This document shows, in pieces, positions 7,401 to 17,300 of a stretch of DNA of 64,000 nucleotides. The stretch is taken from NCBI GenBank assembly GCA_913778905.1, contig CAJYYA010000010.1, positions 186,001-250,000 of the forward strand. The letters are read 5' to 3'. The notes under the pieces are model-generated. The model was given only the letters and a program-made list of their open reading frames with translations, did not search any database and had not been told where the DNA came from. Both the position numbers and the translations under genes were made by a program. The stretch comes from an uncultured Naasia sp. (GTDB lineage Bacteria; Actinomycetota; Actinomycetes; Actinomycetales; Microbacteriaceae). Position 1 is the first letter of the stretch. Each line of letters starts with the position of its first letter.

Positions 7401-8648
7401 GTGCAGCACAGAGAAGGTCCGTCGCCCGAGGTCTATCGTCGCCGACGCATCGTGGCGGCCGTCCTGCTCGTCCTGACGCTCGGCATCGTCGGGGTCGCGG
7501 TCTACGTCCCTTCGGCGGCGTCCGCGCCGCTGCCGACGGCCGCCGCTCAGGTCGTGACGCCCGCTGTCGTCGGCGGGCAGGCGGTGACCGCGGAGTTCCC
7601 GGGGTACGGACGGGGCGCCATCGGAGCCGTGGGCTTCGACCAGGTGCTCGCCACCTCCGGAGATCAGGCCCCGGGACCGATCGCGAGTATCACCAAGGTC
7701 ATCACCGCCCTGACGGTCCTCGACGCGAAGCCCCTCGCCGAGGGCGAGTCGGGGCCCGACATCACCTTCACGGCCGCCGATCTGCAGATCTACGACGACG
7801 TCCTCGCGCAGAACGGTTCGCTGCAACCGGTCAGCGAGGGCCAGATGATGTCGCAGCGTCAGGTCCTCGAGACGATGCTCATTCCGTCGGCCAACAACTA
7901 CGCCGAGTCCCTCGCGATCTGGGCGTTCGGCTCGACCGACGCCTACCTGACCGCCGCGAACACCTGGCTCGCGAGCAACGGGCTCACCTCGACGAAGGTC
8001 GTCGACACCAACGGTCTCTCGCCCGGCGACGTCAGCACGCCGACCGACCTCGTCAAGCTGGGACAGCTGGCCCTCTCGAACCCCGTGATCGCGCAGATCG
8101 TCGCGACTCCGTCCATCGACGAACCCGGGATCGGCGAGATCGACAACACCAACAAGCTGCTCGGGATCGACGGAGTCGACGGCATCAAGACCGGTACCAC
8201 CGACGAAGCGGGCGCGTGCCTGCTGTTCTCGAAGGACGTCGTCGTGGGCGGCACGAGCATCACCGTGGTGGGTGTGATCCTCGGCGCCGACACCCATCCC
8301 GAACTCAACCGCGGAGTGCAACAGCTCCTCGCCAGCGTCACGCCCGGTTTCCAGGAGGTGACGCTCGCGACGCAGGGCGAGCAGCTCGCGTCGTGGACCT
8401 CGGCGTGGGGTGACACCGCGACCGCCGTCGCCTCCGAGACCAAGAAGGTCGTCGTGTACTCGGATGAGCCGGTCTCCGGCGCGGTCGCCGCGCCCGCGCT
8501 CAGCGACGCGGCCGCGGCCGGATCGCTCGCCGGTGAGGCGACGTTCACGGTCGGCAATGAGACCGTCCAGGTTCCGCTGGTGATCGAGGATCCGATGGAC
8601 GCACCCGACTTCTGGTGGCGCGTGCAGAACCCGCCCTGGAGCAGGTAG
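7401..8648 (+). CDS. D-alanyl-D-alanine carboxypeptidase (S11 family, PBP5-like)
   Basis: 415 residues. Trims the terminal D-Ala from peptidoglycan pentapeptides outside the membrane and so limits cross-linking. An N-terminal anchor (about 17-36) is followed by the penicillin-binding domain with SITK (96-99), the SAN triad (163-165, in PSANNYAES) and KTGT (263-266, in GIKTGTTDEAG), all three motifs intact. A C-terminal domain of about 115 residues follows; no amphipathic C-terminal anchor is evident, so the N-terminal helix probably tethers the enzyme. Start GTG 7401 with a -10 box six bases upstream. It converges on the SGNH hydrolase gene with only four bases between stops. Confidence 0.92.
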   Translation: MQHREGPSPEVYRRRRIVAAVLLVLTLGIVGVAVYVPSAASAPLPTAAAQVVTPAVVGGQAVTAEFPGYGRGAIGAVGFDQVLATSGDQAPGPIASITKVITALTVLDAKPLAEGESGPDITFTAADLQIYDDVLAQNGSLQPVSEGQMMSQRQVLETMLIPSANNYAESLAIWAFGSTDAYLTAANTWLASNGLTSTKVVDTNGLSPGDVSTPTDLVKLGQLALSNPVIAQIVATPSIDEPGIGEIDNTNKLLGIDGVDGIKTGTTDEAGACLLFSKDVVVGGTSITVVGVILGADTHPELNRGVQQLLASVTPGFQEVTLATQGEQLASWTSAWGDTATAVASETKKVVVYSDEPVSGAVAAPALSDAAAAGSLAGEATFTVGNETVQVPLVIEDPMDAPDFWWRVQNPPWSR

Positions 8649-8652
8649 GGCC

Positions 8653-9474
8653 TCAGTCCGCGGTGCGGGTCTCCGAGGCCGGGATGCCGTCCGCTGCAGC
8701 GACCCGGTAAGGGCCCGCATCCGGTCGCTTGGCGGAGATGTGATCGCCCGACGAGGTGCGTCTGATCCGGCGGATCACCCACGGCACGAAGTATTCGCGC
8801 GCCCACACGAGGTCCTCGGTGCGTGCCTGACGCCAGGTCGCGTTCGGGTGCGGCTCCGGGCGCATGGGCTCCAGCGAGTTCGTCACCCCCAGGGTCTCGA
8901 GCACCATGCGTGCGACGGTGTGATGCCCCAGTGAGTTGAGGTGCAGCCTGTCGCGATCCCACATCCGCGCGTCCTGGATCTCGCGGAGCGCCCACTGGTC
9001 CGCCACGAGCGCGTCGACCCGCTTGGCCTCGCGTCGGACGTTCTCGTTGTAGATCGCCACCTTCCCGCGGAGACGAGTGAGCACGGGCGAGAAGCCCACG
9101 TCGACGCCCGTGAAGACCACGATGGTCGCTCCCGTCTCGGCCAGGCGGTCGAGCGCCTTGCCGAAGCGGGCGGCGATGGCGTCCGGATCCGTGCCCGGGC
9201 GGATGACGTCGTTGCCGCCGGCCGAGATGGTGATGAGGTCCGGCTTGAGGGCGATGGCCGCCTCCAGCTGCTCGTCGACGATCTGTCCGAGGAGCTTGCC
9301 GCGCACGGCGAGGTTGGCGTACGCGAAGCCCGGCGCCGCGTCCGCGAGCACCTCGGCGACCCGATCGGCCCAGCCGCGGTGACCGCCGGGGCTGGCGGGC
9401 TCGGGATCGCCGATGCCCTCGGTGAACGAATCGCCCAGGGCGACGTAGCGCAGCCACGGATGGGTGGTGCTCAT
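8653..9474 (-). CDS. SGNH/GDSL hydrolase, cytoplasmic type
   Basis: 273 residues from ATG 9474, which is preceded by GAGGAGGA at good spacing; longer frames upstream are unsupported. It shows block I with the nucleophile (GDSFTEGIG, from residue 14), block III SAGGNDV and block V DRLHLNSLGH with the catalytic Asp and His, so the hydrolase site is complete. No signal peptide is visible. Family members cleave esters or remove acetyl groups; the substrate cannot be deduced. After block V a basic C-terminal tail of about 65 residues contains WAREYFVPWVIRRIRR, as in many actinobacterial members. Confidence 0.85.
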   Translation of the reverse strand: MSTTHPWLRYVALGDSFTEGIGDPEPASPGGHRGWADRVAEVLADAAPGFAYANLAVRGKLLGQIVDEQLEAAIALKPDLITISAGGNDVIRPGTDPDAIAARFGKALDRLAETGATIVVFTGVDVGFSPVLTRLRGKVAIYNENVRREAKRVDALVADQWALREIQDARMWDRDRLHLNSLGHHTVARMVLETLGVTNSLEPMRPEPHPNATWRQARTEDLVWAREYFVPWVIRRIRRTSSGDHISAKRPDAGPYRVAAADGIPASETRTAD

Positions 9475-9574
9475 GGTGGTCCTCCTCTTTCGCACGGCCG
9501 CGCCTCGAGGATTTCGACACGCCGTGCGTCCCACGTCCATCCTGCTCCTGTCGGCGCTCCTTCCGACACCTGTG

Positions 9575-9617
9575 ACCGCACGTTCCGGCGGAAAACGCCC
9601 GCCGGAACGTGCGGTCT
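9575..9617. repeat. 18-bp inverted repeat between divergent genes
   Basis: Bases 9575-9592 and 9600-9617 are perfectly complementary with a seven-base loop. The hairpin lies about 100 bp upstream of the SGNH gene (minus) and about 80 bp upstream of the helicase gene (plus), so it is not a terminator for either neighbour. It may be an operator, a transcriptional insulator or a dispersed repeat; no second copy was noticed in this window. Confidence 0.6.
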
Positions 9618-9698
9618 GTGCCGGAACATCCGATGTGGGCGGGGTGGGGCGCGGAGCCTGTGGGCGTGTCGTTCGAGGGGTCGGTAACATTCGATCAA

Positions 9699-11594
9699 GT
9701 GAGCATGTTGTCGGCGTTCGAAGCCCCCGAAGGGCACGAGGCCGGCGGGCATGGAGCCGATGGGCTGCGTGCCGTCGGAGCGGGGGCCGGTTCGAACGCA
9801 GCAGGTGAGCACGCGAACGACGCCGTCCCGCACGCCTATACCGAGAACCTGCCGCCGTCCTTCCCCGACCGTGCCGCGTGGGGCACCGCGACCAAGCTGC
9901 GTCAATGGCAGCAGGAGGCGCTCAGCCTCTACTTCGAGAAGGAGCCGCGGGACTTCCTCGCTGCGGCCACCCCGGGCGCCGGCAAGACCACCTTCGCCCT
10001 CCGTCTCGCGAAAGAACTGCTCGTCCGCGGAACCGTCGACCGCATCACGGTGGTCGCGCCGACCGAGCATCTGAAGAGCCAGTGGGCCGATGCGGCGGAA
10101 CGCGTCGCGATCCACCTCAATCCGTCGTTCAAGAACAAGGACCGCTGGTACGGACGCCATTTCCACGGCGTCGCCGTCACTTACGCGCAGGTCGTCGCCG
10201 ATGCGGCGCTGCACCGTCAACTGACCGAGGGCGGCCGCACGCTCGTCATCCTCGACGAGGTCCACCACGGCGGCGACGCGCTCAGCTGGGGGGACGCGAT
10301 CCGCGAGGCCTTCGAGCCCGCGACCCGTCGGCTGCTGCTTTCCGGAACGCCGTTCCGGAGCGACACCGCGCCCATCCCGTTCGTGCAGTACGCGCCCGAC
10401 AAGCACGGAATCCGGGTCTCGAGCAGCGACTACGCCTACGGCTACGATCGCGCACTCATCGACGGCGTCGTCCGCCCCGTCCTCTTCATGGTCTACGCGG
10501 GCAGCATGCGTTGGCGCACGTCGGCCGGCGAGGAGATGGAGGCCAAGCTCGGCGAGGGCAACACCAAGGACATCACCTCGCAGGCGTGGCGCACAGCGCT
10601 CGACCCCAACGGCGAGTGGATCCCGTCGGTCCTCAAAGCCGCCGACCTGCGTCTCACCGAAGTGCGTCGCGGTGTTCCGGACGCGGGCGGCCTCGTCATC
10701 GCTACCGATCAGTTCGTCGCCCGCGCCTACGCGCGCATCCTGGAGGAGATCACGGGGGAGGACGTCACCGTCGTCCTCTCCGACGACAAGGGCGCCTCGG
10801 AGCGGATCGGCGAGTTCTCCGGCAACACGAAACGGTGGATGGTCGCCGTACGCATGGTGTCCGAGGGCGTCGACATTCCGCGCCTCGCCGTCGGCGTCTA
10901 CGCGACCTCATCGGCGACGCCGCTGTTCTTCGCCCAGGCGATCGGCCGTTTCGTGCGGGCTCGGCGCCGGGGCGAGACCGCGTCCGTCTTCCTCCCCAAC
11001 GTGCCGAGCCTCATGGCCCTCGCCAACAGCATGGAGGTCCAGCGCGACCACGCGCTCGACCGCCGCGACGACGACGAGAATCCCAACGGCCCCGGTCTCG
11101 AGGACGGACTGCTCGAAGCGGCCAACAAGTCCGACAAGGCGTCCGACGAACTGCAGCAGGAGTTCCAGTTCCAGGCGATCGGGTCCGAGGCGACCTTCGA
11201 CCGCGTGCTCTACGAGGGCGGCGAATTCGGCTTCGAGGCCGAGACCGGAAGCGACGAGGAGCTCGACTTCATCGGCATCCCCGGCCTCCTCGAGCCCGAT
11301 CAGGTGCGGGATCTGCTGCGGCACCGCCAGTCGCGGCAGCAGGGGCGCCGCGACGCGAAGCCGCAGCGCGAGGCGGGCAGTGCCGAGCCGGCGCCCATGT
11401 ATCGCAACCTCAAAGAGCAGCGGAGTCTGCTCAACTCGGTCGTGGGTCTCTGGGCGAAGACCTCGGGGGAGTCGCACGCGCAGATCCACGCCGAGCTTCG
11501 GCGGATCTGCGGCGGGCCCGCGGTCGCCCAGGCGAGCGTCACGCAACTGCAGTCGCGCATCGAGTTGATTCGCAAGCGCATGGCGGGACACTGA
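9699..11594 (+). CDS. DEAD/DEAH-box (SF2) helicase
   Basis: I choose GTG 9699 (631 residues) because a TAACAT box lies eight bases upstream, fitting a leaderless transcript; the frame is open to 9609. Motifs of a type-III-restriction-like SF2 helicase are complete: Walker A ATPGAGKTT (90-98), DEVHH as motif II, LSGTPFRSD as motif III, and a second RecA domain ending in QAIGRFVRARR (motif VI). The C-terminal part of about 200 residues, rich in Glu, Gln and Arg, has no recognised nuclease motif. The gene is followed 55 bp later by an MSMEG_6728-type protein on the same strand, hinting at a DNA repair role. Widespread in Actinobacteria; exact function unknown. Confidence 0.85.
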   Translation: MSMLSAFEAPEGHEAGGHGADGLRAVGAGAGSNAAGEHANDAVPHAYTENLPPSFPDRAAWGTATKLRQWQQEALSLYFEKEPRDFLAAATPGAGKTTFALRLAKELLVRGTVDRITVVAPTEHLKSQWADAAERVAIHLNPSFKNKDRWYGRHFHGVAVTYAQVVADAALHRQLTEGGRTLVILDEVHHGGDALSWGDAIREAFEPATRRLLLSGTPFRSDTAPIPFVQYAPDKHGIRVSSSDYAYGYDRALIDGVVRPVLFMVYAGSMRWRTSAGEEMEAKLGEGNTKDITSQAWRTALDPNGEWIPSVLKAADLRLTEVRRGVPDAGGLVIATDQFVARAYARILEEITGEDVTVVLSDDKGASERIGEFSGNTKRWMVAVRMVSEGVDIPRLAVGVYATSSATPLFFAQAIGRFVRARRRGETASVFLPNVPSLMALANSMEVQRDHALDRRDDDENPNGPGLEDGLLEAANKSDKASDELQQEFQFQAIGSEATFDRVLYEGGEFGFEAETGSDEELDFIGIPGLLEPDQVRDLLRHRQSRQQGRRDAKPQREAGSAEPAPMYRNLKEQRSLLNSVVGLWAKTSGESHAQIHAELRRICGGPAVAQASVTQLQSRIELIRKRMAGH

Positions 11595-11649
11595 GGGGCC
11601 CATCCCGACCGACACCCGTCGCTCAGGCGACGGAGAGCGCGAGTGATCC

Positions 11650-12486
11650 GTGCAGACCTTCCTGCCCTATGCCGACTTCGATGAGAGCATGCGCGTGCTC
11701 GATCAGCCCCGGCTCGGCAAGCAACGCGTCGAGACCCTGCAGGTGCTGCGGTCCCTGCTGCTGCCGAACTACGGGTGGCAGACTCACCCGGTGTCACGGA
11801 TGTGGCGCGGATACCTTCCTGCGCTGAGCGCTTACGGCATGGCCAGCGTGCGTGAGTGGACCGCCCGGGGGCACGCGGATGCCACGGGGCCGCTCATGCG
11901 CGAGTTCGCGCCGGACGTCGCGGATCTGCCGCAGTCGGAGTTGGCGGCGCGAGGGTTGCTCCCCGCCTGGGTCGACGACGAGGCGGTGCACATCAGCCAC
12001 CGATCGAACCTCATCCGCAAGGATCCCGAGTTCTACACGCCACGCTTTCCCGGGACGCCCGTCGATCTCGACTACGTCTGGCCCGAGGCGGGAACGCGCG
12101 ATGAGGTGCCCGTGTCGGACTCGCCGGTCGTCGTCGTCCGTGCCGCGTCACCTGGTCAACTGCACCACTGGCGCGAGACGGACATCGTGGCGGTCGGCGA
12201 GAAGTCGCCACGCGGTCGGGACACACCCGCGTGGCGAGCCCAGGTGACGGCGTTCGTCGATGAAGCGGTGCCCGGTGCGCGGGTGGGCGTGCTCGTCGGG
12301 AACGACGCCGTCGTCCACCAGGTCGAGATCGACGGCGACCTCGGCACGCGGGTGACCGAGGAGGGGGAAGCGTTCCTCACGCGCCCGGCGGCTTTCGTCG
12401 GGACGTGGGCGCGGACCGACTTCGTCGTCCCCGCGGTACTTCAGGACCCGCGGGCGGTCTTCACCGCGTATCTGCGGGAGGGCTGA
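11650..12486 (+). CDS. MSMEG_6728-type protein, pyrimidine-dimer DNA glycosylase-like domain
   Basis: 278 residues from GTG 11650. The first 145 residues, with TFLPYADFDESMRVLDQPRL, GKQRVETLQVLRSLLL, an HPVSRMWRGY segment and ISHRSNLIRKDPEFY, match the actinobacterial MSMEG_6728 family, related to the T4 endonuclease V (pyrimidine-dimer glycosylase) fold. The remaining 130 residues form an additional domain I do not recognise, absent from short members. Activity on DNA has to be inferred from the fold; the catalytic N-terminal amine and Glu of endonuclease V cannot be assigned with certainty. The SF2 helicase gene lies 55 bp upstream in the same direction. Confidence 0.7.
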   Translation: MQTFLPYADFDESMRVLDQPRLGKQRVETLQVLRSLLLPNYGWQTHPVSRMWRGYLPALSAYGMASVREWTARGHADATGPLMREFAPDVADLPQSELAARGLLPAWVDDEAVHISHRSNLIRKDPEFYTPRFPGTPVDLDYVWPEAGTRDEVPVSDSPVVVVRAASPGQLHHWRETDIVAVGEKSPRGRDTPAWRAQVTAFVDEAVPGARVGVLVGNDAVVHQVEIDGDLGTRVTEEGEAFLTRPAAFVGTWARTDFVVPAVLQDPRAVFTAYLREG

Positions 12487-12637
12487 GGCCTTCATTTCGC
12501 TGCGCTCGATGGGCGGCGGGTCCCGCCCGTTGAGCGCAGCGAAACGCAGGGATCGGGACGTCGCTCCGCCGGCCTTCATTTCGCTGCGCTCAATGGGCGG
12601 CTGGTCCCGCCCGTTGAGCGGAGCGAAACGCAGGGAT
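12487..12637. repeat. Two tandem REP-like palindromic elements (67 bp each)
   Basis: Copies at 12487-12553 and 12571-12637 are direct repeats with an 84-bp period and only a few differences. Each is itself a palindrome: TTTCGCTGCGCTC at the left end pairs with GAGCGCAGCGAAA at the right, and GGGCGG pairs with CCGCCC in the middle. They begin directly after the stop of the preceding gene. Relatives sharing CTTCATTTCGCTxCGCTCAA lie at 57418-57574, so this is a dispersed intergenic family. Confidence 0.8.
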
Positions 12638-12883
12638 GTGGGACGTGCGTTGCCCGTGGCCGGATGATGCGGTCGTCGAGGAGGCCGCCACGGATGTCGT
12701 GAATGGGCCTGATCGTCCCTCTCAGGCGAGGCGAGTTAAGAGGTGAGGGAGCTCGTCGACGAGCTCTCGGGCCCAGAAACCGAGCGGGACGATCCGCGTC
12801 GAGAGTCGGTCGCCCGCCTCGTGTCGGCATCCCCAGCCGACGCTTCCCGGGGGCTTCGATGAGTGACCTGCGAAGATGGTCGA
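12638..12883. other. Intergenic stretch without a clear gene
   Basis: No start-supported coding frame was found. On the minus strand, 12722-12880 reads a stretch of normal-looking codons ending WARELVDELPHLL and a stop, which could be the tail of a lost gene, but it has no start codon and overlaps the upstream region of the ferritin/VIT1 gene. I could not assign it. Confidence 0.35.
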
Positions 12884-13972
12884 GTGAGTCCTGCTCCCCT
12901 CAAGCATGCCGATGCATCGCCGTCCGAGATCCGCCGCTGGCGCCGTTATCTGGCCGACGAGAAGGCGGAGGCGAGGGTGTACCGCGATCTCGCGTCGAGG
13001 CGCCAAGGCGAGGAGAAGGCCATCCTCCTCGCGTTGGCCGACGCCGAGGGACGTCATGAGCAGCACTGGCGCGATCTGCTGGGCGACCGCCTGCGCAGTG
13101 ACCCGCCCGTCAGCCTGCGCACCCGGATGCTGGGCTTCTTCGCGAAGAAGTTCGGCTCGGTCTTCGTGCTCGCGCTCATGCAGCGCGCCGAGTCGCGCAC
13201 GCCGTACGCCGACGACGTACACGCGACCAAGAGCATGGCCGCCGACGAGCGCATCCACGAGGAAGTCGTGCGTGCGTTGGCGGCGCGGGGCCGAAGCCGG
13301 ATCTCGGGCACCTTCCGTGCGGCCGTGTTCGGCGCCAACGACGGGTTGGTGAGCAACCTCGCCCTCGTGCTGGGTATCGGCGCGACGGGGGTCTCGACCC
13401 AGACCGTGCTCTTCACCGGCATCGCGGGTCTGCTCGCCGGTGCGCTGTCGATGGGGGCGGGCGAGTACGTCTCCGTCCGGTCGCAGCGCGAGCTCCTGTC
13501 GGGATCCGCGCCGTCCGCCGAGGCCAACTCCGCGGTGGGTGCCCTGGACGTCGATGCCAACGAGTTGGCGTTGATCTACCGGGCCCGCGGGATGGACGAG
13601 GTCGAGGCGATCGCCAAGGCGTCGGCCGTGCTCGCCGGTCGGGAGATGCTGCCCGGACCCGTCGCGGGCGACGACGGCGACGAGCACGAGGCCATCGGGA
13701 GCGGCTGGACCGCGGCCGTCTCGAGCTTCATCTTCTTCGCCTCCGGTGCGATCGTCCCCGTGCTCCCGTATCTGTTCGGCATGAGCGGGATCCCCGCGAT
13801 CATCGTCGCGGCGGGACTGGTCGGCATCGCTCTCCTCGGCACGGGCACCGTCGTGGGGCTGCTCTCGGGGACATCGCTCATGAAGCGCGCACTCCGCCAG
13901 TTGGCCATCGGACTCGGCGCCGCCGCCGTGACCTACCTGCTCGGGCTGCTCTTCGGAACGTCGCTCGGCTGA
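12884..13972 (+). CDS. Ferritin-like/VIT1 (CCC1) family membrane protein, probable Fe/Mn transporter
   Basis: 362 residues from GTG 12884; an earlier GTG at 12863 would add seven residues without a visible ribosome site. The N-terminal 140 residues are a rubrerythrin-type four-helix bundle with carboxylate/His pairs (DEKAEARVYRDLA and AEGRHEQHW) that could bind iron or manganese. The C-terminal half is a VIT1/CCC1 domain with the characteristic FGANDGLVSNLALVLGIGA helix and GALSMGAGEYVSVRSQ, followed by three more helices. Such proteins move Fe2+ or Mn2+ across the membrane; direction and metal are not shown by sequence. It is joined to the acylphosphatase gene by a TGATG overlap. Confidence 0.88.
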   Translation: MSPAPLKHADASPSEIRRWRRYLADEKAEARVYRDLASRRQGEEKAILLALADAEGRHEQHWRDLLGDRLRSDPPVSLRTRMLGFFAKKFGSVFVLALMQRAESRTPYADDVHATKSMAADERIHEEVVRALAARGRSRISGTFRAAVFGANDGLVSNLALVLGIGATGVSTQTVLFTGIAGLLAGALSMGAGEYVSVRSQRELLSGSAPSAEANSAVGALDVDANELALIYRARGMDEVEAIAKASAVLAGREMLPGPVAGDDGDEHEAIGSGWTAAVSSFIFFASGAIVPVLPYLFGMSGIPAIIVAAGLVGIALLGTGTVVGLLSGTSLMKRALRQLAIGLGAAAVTYLLGLLFGTSLG

Positions 13973-14268
13973 TGACCGGTCGCATCCGCCGTCACGTGAT
14001 CGTCACCGGTCGAGTGCAGGGTGTGGGTTTCCGCTTCCACACCGCCGACGAGGCGAACCGGCTCGGCGTCGCCGGGTGGGTGCGCAACCTTCCCGACGGA
14101 ACCGTGGAGGCCGAGTTCGAAGGCGCCGCCGCGGTCGTCGAGCAGATGCTCGCCTGGGTGCGCATCGGGCCGCCGTCGGCGGAGGTCACCGGGGTCCAGA
14201 TCGACGATGCCGAACCCGGGCGTGAATCGTCCAGCCGCCGCTCGAGGCTGGAGTTCCGCATCCGCTGA
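13972..14268 (+). CDS. Acylphosphatase
   Basis: 98 residues; hydrolyses acyl phosphates such as carbamoyl or 1,3-bisphosphoglyceryl phosphate in the cytoplasm. The signature GRVQGVGFRFHTADEA contains the phosphate-binding Arg in VGFR, and GWVRNLPDGTVEAEFEG contains the catalytic Asn. Usual length is 90-100 residues. The ATG overlaps the TGA of the ferritin/VIT1 gene by one base (TGATG), so translation is coupled; the pairing has no obvious metabolic reason. Confidence 0.93.
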   Translation: MTGRIRRHVIVTGRVQGVGFRFHTADEANRLGVAGWVRNLPDGTVEAEFEGAAAVVEQMLAWVRIGPPSAEVTGVQIDDAEPGRESSSRRSRLEFRIR

Positions 14269-14390
14269 CGGTCACCCGTCCCGGTCGTCGAGGTGCGACG
14301 AAGTCACCGCGAAACGACCCCGGTCGCGACAACTGTTCGGATTCTGGTGCTTCGGAGTCGTGATCGAGGTCGCCCGCCGTCGCCTCCGTC

Positions 14391-17300
14391 CTACCGGAAG
14401 TCGCGCGAGACGCTGCGGGCGTCGATCGTGAGCACCTCGAAGCGGTCGGCGAGGATGTTGACGACGCCTTCGTCGCTGCGTTCGAGGCGGCCGCGGATGA
14501 TCATGGCCGGGGCCTCGCGGGCGATGCGACGATAGCGCTGCCAGACCCCGACGCTGCAGATCACGTTGACCATGCCCCGCTCGTCCTCGAGGTTGATGAA
14601 GGTCACCCCGGCCGCCGTGGCAGGGCGCTGTCGGTGGATCACCACGCCGCCCACCTCGACGCGACGACCCGTCTCGGCCGTGGCCAGGTCGTGCGAGGAC
14701 AGGACGCCGCGTTTCGTGAGCGCCTCACGGACGAACGAGATCGGGTGATCGCCGGGGGAGATACCCGTCGCCCACAGGTCTGAAGCGACGCGCTCGGCGT
14801 CGTCGAGCATCGGGAGCAACGGCACCTGCACAGCGACGACCGTGCCCGGCAGGTAATCGGCACGCTCCTGCGCCGCGGCGCCGGCTCCCCAGAGCGCCTC
14901 CCGCTGGCTCAGCCCCATCGATTCGAACGCCCCCGCGGCCGCGAGCGCCTCGAGCTGCGGAGCCGTCAGCCCCACGCGACGGGCGAGATCCGGCTGGTCG
15001 AGGAAATCCCCGTGCGCCTCGCGCTCGGCGACGATGCGCTCGGCGACCTTCGCCCCGATCCCGTCGACCTCCGCGAGCCCGAGCCGCACGGCGTGGCCGG
15101 CGTCGCGCCGGTGCTCGTGGTGATCCGCCGGGGCATGCCGGTCGAAGCGCGGCGCGACGGGCGGCTGATGCTTGTGGACGCAGAGCGGCATCCCGGTCGC
15201 CCCCACCACCCGTTCTCTGACCAAATCACGGAGATTCTGGGGTCCAGTCACACGTTCATGCCGATCGGACGCCTTTTCAGCGAGAAACTCCGTGATTTGG
15301 GTGGGGGAAGGGAGGGGGAGGGGTTCGAGGGCGGCCCAGACGCCCGAGAGGAGGATGTCGGGGCGGCGCACCTCGACGCCGTGGCGCTTGGCGTCGGCTG
15401 TCAACGATTGCGGGGAGTAGAAGCCCATGGGCTGGGCGCGGAGCAGGGCGGCGAGGAAGACACCCGGGTAGTGGAGGCGCATCCACGCGCTCGCGTAGAC
15501 CAGGAGTCCGAAGCTGATCGAGTGGCTCTCGGCGAAGCCGAAGTCGGCGAACGCCTCGATCTGCCGGTAGATCAGCTGAGCGGTGGCGTCGTCGATTCCA
15601 TTCGCCGCCATGCCCTCGAACAGCTTGATCTTGAGCGACTCGATCTTCTCCAGCCCCCGCTTCGAGCCCATCGCCCGGCGCAGGACGTCGGCGTCCTCAC
15701 CGTTGCAGCCGCCGACCTCGGTCGCGATCTGCATGAGCTGCTCCTGGAAGATCGGTACCCCCAGCGTGCGCTCGAGCACGGGCTTGAGCTTCGGGTGCAG
15801 GTACGTGACCTGCTCCTCGCCGACGCGTCGACGCACGAACGGATGCACGGCCTTGCCCTGGATCGGGCCCGGACGGATGAGCGCCACCTCCACGACCAGG
15901 TCGTAGAAGCGCCTGGGCTGCAGGCGGGGGAGGGTCGCGATCTGCGCGCGGCTCTCGACCTGGAAGACGCCAACCGAATCGGCCCGGCACAGTTGGTCGT
16001 AGACGCCCTGCTCCTCCTTTGGCATGCTCGTGAGGTCCCAGTGCTCGTCGAAATGCTCGGCCGTCAGGTCGAATGCGTACTGCAGGGCCGCGAGCATGCC
16101 GAGACCGAGCAGGTCGAACTTGACGAGCCCCATCCACGCGCAGTCGTCCTTGTCCCACTGCAGCACCGTGCGACCGTCCATGCGTCCGTGCTCGATGGGG
16201 CAGACCTCGCCGACGGGGCGGTCGGTGAGAACCATGCCGCCCGAGTGGATGCCCAGATGGCGCGGGAACTTCAGCACCTCGCTCGCCAGATCGATGACCG
16301 GGTCGGGGATGTCGTGCTCGTCGCTCTTGACGATGCCGCCCCAGCGCTCGATCTGCTTGCTCCACGCATCCTGCTGACCCGTCGAGTGCCCGAGCGCCTT
16401 CGCCATGTCGCGTACCGCGTTCTTCGGCCGGTAACTGATGACGTTGGCGACCTGGGCCGCGTTGTGCCGGCCGTACTTCTCGTAGACGTACTGGATGATC
16501 TCCTCGCGCCGGTCGGAGTCGAAGTCGACATCGATGTCGGGTTCCTCCTCGCGCAGACTCGAGAGGAAGCGCTCGAAGGGCAGCCCGTAGAAGATCGAGT
16601 CGACCGCCGTGATGCCCAGCAGGTAGCAGACGGCCGAGTTCGCGGCGGAGCCACGGCCCTGACAGAGGATCCCACGCTTCTTGGCCTCGCGCACGATGTC
16701 GTAGACGATCAGGAAGTATCCCGGGAAGTCCTTCTTCTCGATGACGTCCAGTTCGCGCTCGATGCGGATGCGATGGCCCTCGGGGGCATCGGGGTAGAGG
16801 CGGGGCATGGCCTCCCAGACCAGGTGGCGCAGCCAGCTCATGGGCGTGTGGCCCTCGGGAACCTCCTGGCGCGGCAGCCGCGGACGGGCGTTCCTCAGCT
16901 CGAACGAGAGCTCCTCCGCGAGCGGGACGGTCGCGGCGACCGCCCCCGGATGACGGGCGAAGCGGGCCGCCATCTCGGCACCGGTCCGGAGGTGGGCTCC
17001 GGTTCCGGCGGGCAGCCAGCCGTCGAGCTCGTCCAGGCTCCGACGTGCTCGGACCGCGGCGAGAGCGGACGCGAGTCGACGCTGCTTCGGGTGGGCGTAA
17101 TGGACGGCGCCCGTCGCCACCGTGCGCAGCCCACGAGCAGCGGCGAGTTCGGCGAGGGCGTCGTTGTGGAGCGAGTCGTGAGGATACCCGTGGTCGGTCA
17201 GCTCGACCACGACGCTGTCCCGGCCGAAGAGCGCCATGAGGCGATCGAGTTCACGCCCCGCCGATTCCCCGTCGGGACGGGCGGGATCCGCCGAGAGCGC

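Noticed and set aside
5917-7476. Long plus-strand frame (519 codons)
   Set aside because: Antisense to the penicillin-binding protein; composition is the typical Val/Arg/Glu/Asp-rich shadow of GC-rich coding DNA.
12722-12880. Possible tail of a minus-strand gene ending WARELVDELPHLL
   Set aside because: No start codon and no homologous family recognised; it overlaps the presumed promoter of the ferritin/VIT1 gene.
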